From the NCBI GenBank assembly GCA_021812825.1, contig JAKAMO010000013.1, positions 1 to 38,570 on the forward strand: a stretch of 38,570 nt of DNA, in the 5' to 3' direction. The notes beneath the pieces were generated by a model that had not been told where the DNA came from, made no database searches, and worked only from the letters and a program-made list of their open reading frames with translations. The DNA is from a bacterium. Its GTDB lineage: Bacteria; Elusimicrobiota; Elusimicrobia; Elusimicrobiales; UBA9959. Below, one piece after another: positions 7,928 through 15,502 of the stretch. Made by a program: the position numbers and the translations under genes. Numbering within the stretch: position 1 is the stretch's first letter; the number at the start of each line of letters is the position of its first letter.

Positions 7928-10900
7928 AGAGCATCTTTCTCGCGCTGCTGCTGCCCTGCTGCGCATCCGCCGCCGCTCTTGAGAAGGCGGACCAGCTGTT
8001 CGCCAAGAGATCCTACCAGGAGGCACTGGCGGCCTACTCTCCGCTCATGAAGAAGGGCGGGGAGGAGGGGCTGCGGGCGCTCTACCGCTGCGTCGAGTGC
8101 GACGGCCTTCTCTTCAGGTACGGAGAGGCAGCCCAGTTGCTGTACGGCATCAAGATGCCCTCGGACCTGCTCTGGCAGGGCAGGCTGCTGCTGCTGCGCG
8201 CCGAGGCCGGCCGCAGGTTCCTGGCGCAGTACGGCTATTCGCTGCCGGCGGACGAGGAGAAGGGCGCCTCGGACGTTACCAAGCTGACAGGGAAGCAGTG
8301 GCGGCGAGCGATCTCCGGGGATTATGATTCCCTCTGGTACCTGCGCCGGGAGCTGCTGAAGCACCGGCTGGAAGGCCAGGACTATTTCGTGGACCTGAAG
8401 GGGGCCGAGCTCTCCTATACCCCCACTTTCTGGGATTTCGCCGTGCTGCGCTGGACCGGCTACCTGCTGGACGAGTCGGAAGAAGGGGGGAAGCTGCCGG
8501 ACGCCGCATCCTTCGTGGACCCGTCCTACCGCAAGGACTACAAGAAAACGGCACCGGCTGCGGCCAAGGCGGCGGCCCTCTTCGAGGACGCCGCCGGCAT
8601 CAGCTCCGCGGCGATGGATTTCGCGCGTGAGTACTGGAAGCTGGAGAGGCTGAACATCCCGTTCGCCTATCCCGGCCGCGTGGCGGCGTACGACGCGGCG
8701 GCTCTGCGCGCGAAAGCCCTCAAAACCCTGCGCGCCTGGGGCGATTCCTTCAAGACCCGGCAGGGGAAGGCCTGGGCGCTGTACCGCGCGGCGCTCCTCG
8801 AGTCGGACAACTCCGATTTCGAGGAGGTCGTAAGCCTCTGCAAGCGCGTGGAGTCGCTTTCGCCCGGCTCCAAGCCGGCGGCCTCGTGCGCCGGCATGAG
8901 GGCGGAGATAGAGGTCCCGCGGCTGGAGCTCTCGGCCGTTTCCAGGCCGCCTCCCGGGGACGGCGCTATCTCCGTCAACGCGCGCAATATCCCGCAGGTC
9001 TCTTTCCGCGCCTACCGGACCACCCCTTCCGGGCTGCGCGGCCTGTCCGGCAAGGACGGCGACGCACTGCAGAAGCTGCGCTACCTCCCTCCGGATCCCT
9101 TGAGGACGTTGCTGGCCCGCAAGCCGGACCTGGAATGGAGCCAGACCGTCACCTATCCCGGCAAGTACCGTTACGCGGACCAGCGCGTGGACACTCCTCC
9201 GTTCGAGAAGGGGCTGTACGTCGTCATCGCTTCCGGGGACGGGGAGTTCGATGACGGCTCTTCCCTGATAAAGGCCGCCATCCTCAACATAACCGACGTG
9301 TTCCTGCTCGGCACCACCGGCTTCGGCGGGGACCCGGAGAATTTCCTGTTCGATCCGGCCGCTCCGGGGCGCGGCGTCGCCGCGGACGCCCTGCGCCTCT
9401 ACGCCGTGAACGCTCTAGACGGCAAAGCGCTGGCCGGGGCCAGGATAGACGCGGCGTTCTCGCGCACCGGAGTTCCGGGCTGGCAGGTCCGGGAGCTCGC
9501 CACCGGAGATGACGGCGCCGCCGCTTTCTCCGATACCTTCCGGATCGAGGCAAGCCGGTACGATTATCTTTCGGTGGACCCTCTGCTCAGCTACGGCGGG
9601 GCATATGCCTACTGGGGCTCGCAGGCCGGCTCCTACCTGAACGTCCCTCCGCCGGTAGCGGTATTCGCCGAGACGGACCGACCGGCGTACCGTCCCGGGC
9701 AGGAGGTGAAGTTCAAGGCCACGGCCCTGCTCCGGCTGCCCGGCGGCTACAAGACCTACGACGGTAAGGCCAGGCTGAACGTGACGGCGCGCGACGCCAA
9801 CTGGCAGGAACTTTATTCCGCGGACCTTCCTATCACGGGCCTGGGCAGCGCGGCGGGCGCTTTCAAGGTCCCCGAAGGGCGCCTGCTCGGGAGCTACACG
9901 CTGACCGCCACCATAACCGACTTCGGACGCAGCTACTCCGGCTCCGTCAATTTCCAGGTGGAGGAATACAAGAGACCGGAGTTCGAAGTGACGTTGGCCG
10001 CCCCGGATAAGCCTTACCGCTACGGCCAGAAGGCCTCGGTGGGCGGCGAGGCGCGCTACTATTTCGGCTCTCCGGTGCCGGGGGCCGTGGTGAAGTACCG
10101 CGTCAAGCGCTCCCGCTACATACCTTCCTACTGCTGGTACTGGCGCTGGGCCTACGGCGGCGGCGCCGAATCCGAAGTGGCTTCCGGCCAGACCGTGACC
10201 GCGAACGACGGCAAATTCTCGTTCAGCTTCACCCCTGAGCCGGAGAGCGAGGCCTACGGGGGCTACCCGTCCTCTTACCGGGTGGAGGCCGAGGCGATGG
10301 ACGCCGGCGGCAGGACGATAACCGCCTCGCGCGAATACAGGGCGGGCTCCAAGGCCTATCTCTTCGACGTGGCCCCGCAGGCCGGCTTTTTCACTCCGGA
10401 CTCGCAGGCGGCCGTGGACGTGCGCCTGCTGGACCTGAACGACTCGCAGCAGGCGGCCGACGCCGAGTACCAGCTGTACAGGCTGGAAGGCGAGCCGGCG
10501 CAGCCGGATGCCGGCCGCTGGAGCTATCTGGGAAGGAATCCCTCGCTGGAGCAGGCCTTCAGCGCGGTCCCCGACGGCCCGCAGGCCGCCAAAGGCAGGG
10601 CGAACCTGGCCGCCAAGGGCGTCTCGACGGTCCCGCTGGGAAGGCTTCAGCCCGGAGCTTACCGGCTGAAGCTCAGCGTCAAGGACCCCTGGGGCGGCCG
10701 CTCCGAGTCCTCGGTCGTACTGGTCTCCGCCTCGCTGGAAGCCGGCCGGAACGAGCCGCTGCATCTGCCGCCCGTCACCATGTTCGAGCGCGATTCCTAC
10801 CAGCCGGGGGAGACGGCCAGGGTGCTGATCGGCGGGTCCAAGGTGCGGGGGGCCAAGTTCGCCGAGGTGCTGGCCGGGAACTTCGTGCTTTCCCGCGCCA

Positions 10901-13866
10901 CGGTAAAGGAGGGCGGTCTCTCCGTCTTCCGGCTCAAGGTGGACGCGGCCCACCGCGGAGGTTTCGGCCTCCGCTGGCTCGGCGCCGGGGACTTCCGCGT
11001 CTATTCCGGGATGGCGGACGCGCAGGTCCCGTTCTCCAACAAGAACGTCTCCCTCTCGCTGGACTACGACAAGGTGATGCTGCCGGGCCAGAAGGTCTCC
11101 TGGACGCTCCGGGCGCGGGACTCCGCCGGCCGGGCCGTCACCGGCGAGGCCAGGGTCAAGGTCTTCGACCGTTCGCTGGAGTATTATGCCGGCGACGGCG
11201 GGGCCTGGACTGACCAGCTCTACGCGCGGCGCTACTCCTCCGGAGAGGCCATGGGCTCGCTTTTCAGCCCGCAGGTGACGGACCTGCCGGTGCGCAAGGG
11301 GATCGTAAGGCGGATGCTCGACGCTTTCCGGGCCGCCGCCCGCGAGCAGAAGCTGGCTTCCCTGAGGATAGCCTCCTCGCAGATCTACGGGGGCAGGGGC
11401 GGGATGGCCTATGCCAAGAGCCTGGCCTTCGACGGGGGCGGCGCTCTCGGCGCGGTGCGCGGCGAGATAGCGGATGCCGACGGGCTGGCGCCGGAGGCGC
11501 AGTCGAATTCCATGGGGATGAAGCGGAAAGCCGCCCCGGCCCAGGCGCCGGGCGAGGCCGCCGCTCCGCCGCGGGAGCCCGCGGATGGCGCGGTGAAGGT
11601 CCGCTCGGATTTCTCCGAAACGGCCTATTATGAGCCGCAGCTGAAGGTGACAAAGGGAAAAGGCGATTTCTCCTTCTCGATACCGGAAAGGCTGACGTCC
11701 TGGAAGATCGGGTCGTACCTGATAACCCGGGACGTCAAACGCGGGGCTTTCTCCGCCGAGGCCGTAACGCGCAAGGACCTGATGGTCAGGCTGGACATCC
11801 CGCGTTTCTTCCGGGAAGGCGACCGCTCCAGGCTCGCCGCGCTCGTTACCAACGATACCGGGGGCACCCTGGCCGGAGAGGTGTCCATCCTGGTGACCCG
11901 CGACGGAGAGGATGCCGGCGGGGATTTCGGGATCAGGACGCCGTCGAAGGCATTCAGCGTGAAGGCCGGCGGCACCGAGGCCGTATACTGGGAGATGGCC
12001 GCGCCGCGCGGCACCAGCGCCTACAAGGTGCGGGCCGTGGCCCGCGCCGGCCGCCTGGCAGACGCCCAGGAGAACGACCTGCCGGTACTGCCTTCACGCG
12101 AGCGCCTGATCGCCTCGCAGGTGGCCGCGCTGGACGGCGATTCCTCGAAGACCTTCTCGCTGCCCGAGCTGATTGAGCCCGACCCTACGCGCCTGACGGA
12201 GTCCGTCCACCTCGAGGTGCAGCCGCAGCTGATCCTCACGGTCCTCAACAGCCTGCCTTTCCTGGTGCATTATCCCTACGAGTGCACCGAGCAGCTGCTC
12301 AACCGCTACGTGCCGCTGGCCATAACCAACAGCTTCTACGACAAGTACCCGCGCCTCCGCGAGGCGGCCGCGAAGCTGCCCCGCCGCACCACGCTCACCC
12401 CGGAGTGGGACAGGGACGACCCCGCGCGACTGATGGCGCTGATGGAGACGCCGTGGGAGACGGAATCCCGCGGCCGCAAGGCCTACTGGCCCGTGACGGA
12501 CATGCTGGACCCGGCGAAAGTGTCCGCCGAGAAGAGCGAGGCGTTCGAGAAGCTGAAGTCCTACCAGCTCTCCGACGGTTCCTTCCCGTGGTTCCCGGGA
12601 GGGAGGTCCAGCCTCTACATGACGCTGTACCTGCTGGAGGGGCTGGCGGAGGCCGCGCGCTACGGCGTGGACATCCCGGCGGAGATGGCGAAGCGGGCCC
12701 TCTCCTGGACCCTTTCCGAGATCCCAGGGCACATGAAGCCTACGCCGGAGGAGACCTCCGCCGCGCTTTACGCGGCCTACGTCGTCACGTCGTTCCCCGC
12801 GGACTGGGCCGAGAGCGCGACGGCCAGGAACTACGCCAAAGCCTGGGTGGATTACGCCGACCGGCATTCGTCCGCCATGACCCCGCTGGGCAAGGCCTAC
12901 GCCGCCTACGTCTACCTGCGGCTGGGGCAGAAGCAGAAGGCCGGCGCTTACCTGGACGGGGCGATGCAGGGCGCGCGTTCCGACGATATCTCCGGGGTGT
13001 ACTGGGCCCCCGAGAAGATCTCCTGGCTCTGGTACAACGACACCGTGGAGAAGCACGCGTTCATACTGCGCACGCTGCTGGCCGTGCGCCCGAAGGACGC
13101 CCGGATACCCGGCATGGTGCGCTGGCTGCTCTTCAACCGCAAGAACAACGAGTGGAAGTCCACCAAGGCTTCCGCCGCGGCCATATACTCGCTGCTGGAC
13201 GTGATGAAGACGAGGGGCGCGCTGGACAACGGGGATATCTTCACCGTGACCATGGGCTCGACCACCGAGAAGGTGGACCTGAAGCCGTTCGACTGGGTGG
13301 CGACGCCGCTGCGCTGGTCCAAGTACGGCGCCGAGATAGCCAGCGGCGACCTGACCCCGTCGGTAAAGAAGAAAGGGCCCGGCCTCGCCTTCGCCTCTTT
13401 CACGGGGATCTACACCACCGACAGGCAGGCGAAGGAATCCCCGGACGGGATGATGAACGTCTCGCGCCGGTATTTCCTCCGCCAGAAGGAGGGCTCCGAC
13501 TACTCCCTGAAGCCGCTTTCGGACGGGGACGCGGTACGGGTCGGGGACGAAGTGGAGGTGCACCTGACCGTCAGGACGCGTTCCCAGTTCGAATACGTGC
13601 ATATAAAGGACCCGAAGGCGGCCGGTTTCGAGGCCGAGCAGCTTACCAGCGGCTGGAAGTGGGAGCAGCTGGCCCGTTACGAGGAGCCAAGGGACTCGCT
13701 CACCAACTTCTTCGTCGAGTGGCTGCCGCACGGCGAGTACGTGCTGAAGTACCGGCTGCGGCCGACGGCGCCCGGCACCTTCAAGGCCGGAGCGGCGGTG
13801 ATACAGTCGATGTACGCGCCGGAGTTCGCGGCGCATTCGGCCGGGTTTACCTTGAACGTGAAGTAG
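7924..13866 (+). CDS. Secreted alpha-2-macroglobulin family protein, thioester type
   Basis: A 1980-aa periplasmic or surface protein likely to trap proteases covalently. The signal peptide MKSIFLALLLPCCASA is a Sec type; the cysteines lack a lipobox (P before C), so I do not call it a lipoprotein. The N-terminal ~300 residues are helical, TPR-like (LFAKRSYQEALAAYSPL). A chain of macroglobulin domains follows, including FAETDRPAYRPGQEVKFKA and FERDSYQPGETARVL. A low-complexity linker near 1170-1220 (APAQAPGEAAAPPREPA) precedes the SWKIGSYLITRDVKRG region of the A2M domain. The thioester motif is YECTEQLLNRY (C1454 with Q1457), followed by an alpha-helical toroid (FPWFPGGRSSLYMTLYLLEG) and a C-terminal receptor-like domain. 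Unlike E. coli yfhM it has no pbpC next to it; instead it overlaps murB by 4 nt, so translation is probably coupled. Confidence 0.95.
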   Translation: MKSIFLALLLPCCASAAALEKADQLFAKRSYQEALAAYSPLMKKGGEEGLRALYRCVECDGLLFRYGEAAQLLYGIKMPSDLLWQGRLLLLRAEAGRRFLAQYGYSLPADEEKGASDVTKLTGKQWRRAISGDYDSLWYLRRELLKHRLEGQDYFVDLKGAELSYTPTFWDFAVLRWTGYLLDESEEGGKLPDAASFVDPSYRKDYKKTAPAAAKAAALFEDAAGISSAAMDFAREYWKLERLNIPFAYPGRVAAYDAAALRAKALKTLRAWGDSFKTRQGKAWALYRAALLESDNSDFEEVVSLCKRVESLSPGSKPAASCAGMRAEIEVPRLELSAVSRPPPGDGAISVNARNIPQVSFRAYRTTPSGLRGLSGKDGDALQKLRYLPPDPLRTLLARKPDLEWSQTVTYPGKYRYADQRVDTPPFEKGLYVVIASGDGEFDDGSSLIKAAILNITDVFLLGTTGFGGDPENFLFDPAAPGRGVAADALRLYAVNALDGKALAGARIDAAFSRTGVPGWQVRELATGDDGAAAFSDTFRIEASRYDYLSVDPLLSYGGAYAYWGSQAGSYLNVPPPVAVFAETDRPAYRPGQEVKFKATALLRLPGGYKTYDGKARLNVTARDANWQELYSADLPITGLGSAAGAFKVPEGRLLGSYTLTATITDFGRSYSGSVNFQVEEYKRPEFEVTLAAPDKPYRYGQKASVGGEARYYFGSPVPGAVVKYRVKRSRYIPSYCWYWRWAYGGGAESEVASGQTVTANDGKFSFSFTPEPESEAYGGYPSSYRVEAEAMDAGGRTITASREYRAGSKAYLFDVAPQAGFFTPDSQAAVDVRLLDLNDSQQAADAEYQLYRLEGEPAQPDAGRWSYLGRNPSLEQAFSAVPDGPQAAKGRANLAAKGVSTVPLGRLQPGAYRLKLSVKDPWGGRSESSVVLVSASLEAGRNEPLHLPPVTMFERDSYQPGETARVLIGGSKVRGAKFAEVLAGNFVLSRATVKEGGLSVFRLKVDAAHRGGFGLRWLGAGDFRVYSGMADAQVPFSNKNVSLSLDYDKVMLPGQKVSWTLRARDSAGRAVTGEARVKVFDRSLEYYAGDGGAWTDQLYARRYSSGEAMGSLFSPQVTDLPVRKGIVRRMLDAFRAAAREQKLASLRIASSQIYGGRGGMAYAKSLAFDGGGALGAVRGEIADADGLAPEAQSNSMGMKRKAAPAQAPGEAAAPPREPADGAVKVRSDFSETAYYEPQLKVTKGKGDFSFSIPERLTSWKIGSYLITRDVKRGAFSAEAVTRKDLMVRLDIPRFFREGDRSRLAALVTNDTGGTLAGEVSILVTRDGEDAGGDFGIRTPSKAFSVKAGGTEAVYWEMAAPRGTSAYKVRAVARAGRLADAQENDLPVLPSRERLIASQVAALDGDSSKTFSLPELIEPDPTRLTESVHLEVQPQLILTVLNSLPFLVHYPYECTEQLLNRYVPLAITNSFYDKYPRLREAAAKLPRRTTLTPEWDRDDPARLMALMETPWETESRGRKAYWPVTDMLDPAKVSAEKSEAFEKLKSYQLSDGSFPWFPGGRSSLYMTLYLLEGLAEAARYGVDIPAEMAKRALSWTLSEIPGHMKPTPEETSAALYAAYVVTSFPADWAESATARNYAKAWVDYADRHSSAMTPLGKAYAAYVYLRLGQKQKAGAYLDGAMQGARSDDISGVYWAPEKISWLWYNDTVEKHAFILRTLLAVRPKDARIPGMVRWLLFNRKNNEWKSTKASAAAIYSLLDVMKTRGALDNGDIFTVTMGSTTEKVDLKPFDWVATPLRWSKYGAEIASGDLTPSVKKKGPGLAFASFTGIYTTDRQAKESPDGMMNVSRRYFLRQKEGSDYSLKPLSDGDAVRVGDEVEVHLTVRTRSQFEYVHIKDPKAAGFEAEQLTSGWKWEQLARYEEPRDSLTNFFVEWLPHGEYVLKYRLRPTAPGTFKAGAAVIQSMYAPEFAAHSAGFTLNVK

Positions 13867-13877
13867 CGTGGTCGGCG

Positions 13878-14072
13878 GATCCTGTCAGGTCCGGCGCGAG
13901 CGATTTTAGGGCGCAGGGCCCGTGCGGCCGGAGCGGACGGCCTATCATTAAGGCCGCGGCAAAGAATGTTTGAGCGAAGCACTGTGTGCTGAGCGAGTTC
14001 TTTGCCGGCGAAGGCCCAAGGGCCCTTTTCTGCCGCGCCCGCTTATGAGCGAACGATGGACCTGACAGGATC
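13878..14072. repeat. 195-bp nested palindromic intergenic element
   Basis: Nearly all of the 226-bp gap between convergent genes is one nested structure. The ends are a perfect 15-bp inverted repeat (GATCCTGTCAGGTCC at 13878-13892; its complement at 14058-14072). Inside are a perfect 10-bp inverted repeat (CGGCAAAGAA at 13957-13966; TTCTTTGCCG at 13998-14007), a 5-bp hairpin with 3-nt loop (AGCAC-TGT-GTGCT, 13978-13990) and the palindrome AAGGGCCCTT (14018-14027). The hexamer GAGCGA occurs four times in the same orientation (13898, 13972, 13991, 14047). No plausible gene lies within it. It could be a MITE-like element, a dispersed palindromic repeat, or a terminator complex for the convergent genes. 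Confidence 0.65.
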
Positions 14073-14092
14073 ATGTGATGAATCTCGCGAGG

Positions 14093-14413
14093 TTAAAAGC
14101 GGCGGAAGGTGAAGGAGTGTTTTGCGCCGGAACCGAGCAGCTTGAACAGCAGGTAGAAGGCGAAGGCGCCGGCCAGCATCAGCGGGATGCCCAGCAGGGC
14201 GCCTATCACGGTAGAGGTGAGCAGCGCCCCGGTCAGCAGCAGCGCGGCCCCAGCCAGCCCCAGTACCGCCGCTAGCGTCCCTTTGAGGCGCTCCAGCAGT
14301 CCAGGGGGGGAGGGAGGAGGTCCGGCAGGACGCTCCGGCCTCGGACCGGCCCCGGGGCCGAGCAGCTCCGGCTCGATGACCTCCTCGGAAACGGTAACGC
14401 GTCTGTCGTACAT
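14093..14413 (-). CDS. Small two-TM membrane protein, unknown function
   Basis: A 106-aa protein with an acidic, Pro-rich cytosol-like N-terminus (MYDRRVTVSEEVIEPELLG, then GPGAGPRPERPAGPPPSPPG) and two hydrophobic segments at about 46-66 and 68-91, ending in a basic tail (KHSFTFRRF). I recognise no family. The ATG at 14413 has no Shine-Dalgarno, but TAGAAT ends exactly 6 nt upstream, the leaderless pattern also seen at 20319 and 4784. It faces away from the fibronectin-like gene at 14507 across 93 bp. The coding potential is supported by the two tidy membrane segments and the promoter, yet the frame is short, so some doubt remains. Confidence 0.65.
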   Translation of the reverse strand: MYDRRVTVSEEVIEPELLGPGAGPRPERPAGPPPSPPGLLERLKGTLAAVLGLAGAALLLTGALLTSTVIGALLGIPLMLAGAFAFYLLFKLLGSGAKHSFTFRRF

Positions 14414-14419
14414 GTCTAA

Positions 14420-14425
14420 ATTCTA
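14420..14425 (-). promoter_or_regulatory. -10-like TAGAAT, 6 nt before the ATG at 14413
   Basis: On the minus strand the order is TAGAAT, TTAGAC, ATG. This predicts a transcript beginning at the start codon. The same hexamer and spacing recur before the glycosyltransferase at 20319. Confidence 0.45.
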
Positions 14426-14461
14426 CCAAAACGGCGCAATATTTTCGTCATAACCCGTTTA

Positions 14462-14467
14462 TATAAT
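14462..14467 (+). promoter_or_regulatory. Promoter -10 TATAAT for the 14507-19118 cassette
   Basis: An exact TATAAT lies in an AT-rich run. The expected transcript start (about 14474) is followed at once by the 12-bp palindrome TCTCGGCCGAGA (14475-14486), which would form a hairpin at the 5' end of the message, and then by GGAG before the ATG at 14507. The -35 region is unremarkable. Confidence 0.45.
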
Positions 14468-14506
14468 ATATACGTCTCGGCCGAGAGCCGTCAATGGAGA
14501 CTAACG

Positions 14507-15499
14507 ATGCTTAAAAGAGCCTTTATCCTGGCCGCGGCCCTGGCTGCGGCCTTCACCTTCGGGGAGCCGTGTCGGGCGGAGGAGCAGCCGGCCAACGCGC
14601 TTCTGGTGGTCCCCTCAGGTACCGCCTTCAACAAGGGCTTCCAGGATTTCCTGGACAAGAACGGAGCCAAACTGCTGCATTCCTACCCGCCCAGCGTGTT
14701 CATCGGCTACATCCCGCAGACGCTGGACGAGCGCCTCAGGTCAAAGTTCGGCGCCGAGGTCTACCGCGACAAGGTGGACGACTGGAGCTCGTTCGCCTCG
14801 TACGGAGAGAACGCCGTTTTCGCGGTCAACACCTGGAACAAGCGCTTCGTGGAGGATCCCCCGGAGGCTCCGCTGGTGGTGAGCGCCAGGGTGCAGAAGG
14901 TCGGCCGCAGGGGGGACGGCATAAAACTGGTCTGGAACGACGTTATGAAGGCCGCTTCCTACCGTCTGCAGATCAGCAGCGACCCGGGGTTCGGCTCGGT
15001 AGAGCTGGAGACCATTGTGGCGCGCAACCGTTTCGATATACAGCCGTCCTTCCTCGCCGACGGCATCTATTACTGGAGAGTCGCGGGCATCATGAAACTC
15101 AATACCGGGGAGACCTCGGAGGGGGCCTTTTCTAACGCTTATTCCTTCGCCGTCTCCAGGCCCTCCTCCGCCAAGGGCCCGCGCCCCGCGGCGCCGGCCA
15201 TAGAGAAGAAGATCAACGTCAAGGGCCGCCCTCTCAGCTGGCCCAATCCCTCGGCCGCCCGGTTCTACCGCATGCAGCTTTCCGACAAGCCGGATTTCGC
15301 TTCGCCGCTGCTGGACGTCTTCACGGACACCTGCGCCTACAAGACCTCCGGCCTGCCGCTGGAGAAAGGGCGCAAGTACTACATGCGCGTGATGGGCTCC
15401 GACGGCTCGGCGGCCGGAGACTGGTCGCAGACCTCCGAAGTGGTCATCGAGCGGCCAGGCCCCGTAAGCAACGACGCGCGCCGCCGCGAACGGAAATAA
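14507..15499 (+). CDS. Exported protein with two fibronectin-III-like domains
   Basis: A 330-aa protein with a Sec signal peptide (MLKRAFILAAALAAAFTFGEPCRA, cleavage near RA-EEQ). Residues about 30-110 form an unknown domain (LLVVPSGTAFNKGFQDFLDK ... PSVFIGYIPQTLDERL). Two Fn3-like repeats follow: one at about 125-220 (IKLVWNDVMKAASYRLQIS ... GIYYWRVAGI) and one at about 238-318 (RPLSWPNPSAARFYRMQLS ... KYYMRVMGSDGSAAGDWS). The paired 'YRLQIS ... YYWRV' and 'YRMQLS ... YYMRV' strands show the repeat. The tail is basic (RRRERK). It is the first gene of a tight cassette: the metalloprotease-like gene begins 3 nt after its stop. A surface or periplasmic adhesion or scaffold role is a guess. Confidence 0.8.
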   Translation: MLKRAFILAAALAAAFTFGEPCRAEEQPANALLVVPSGTAFNKGFQDFLDKNGAKLLHSYPPSVFIGYIPQTLDERLRSKFGAEVYRDKVDDWSSFASYGENAVFAVNTWNKRFVEDPPEAPLVVSARVQKVGRRGDGIKLVWNDVMKAASYRLQISSDPGFGSVELETIVARNRFDIQPSFLADGIYYWRVAGIMKLNTGETSEGAFSNAYSFAVSRPSSAKGPRPAAPAIEKKINVKGRPLSWPNPSAARFYRMQLSDKPDFASPLLDVFTDTCAYKTSGLPLEKGRKYYMRVMGSDGSAAGDWSQTSEVVIERPGPVSNDARRRERK

Positions 15500-15502
15500 T
15501 AG

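Noticed and set aside
7924..7980. Lipoprotein signal in the alpha-2-macroglobulin (LLPCC).
   Set aside because: Pro and Cys precede the cysteines where a lipobox needs Gly, Ala or Ser; ASA gives a good signal peptidase I site.
13878..14072. Short frames across the palindromic element.
   Set aside because: They run out of the ends of neighbouring genes on other frames and lack starts, ribosome sites or domain motifs.
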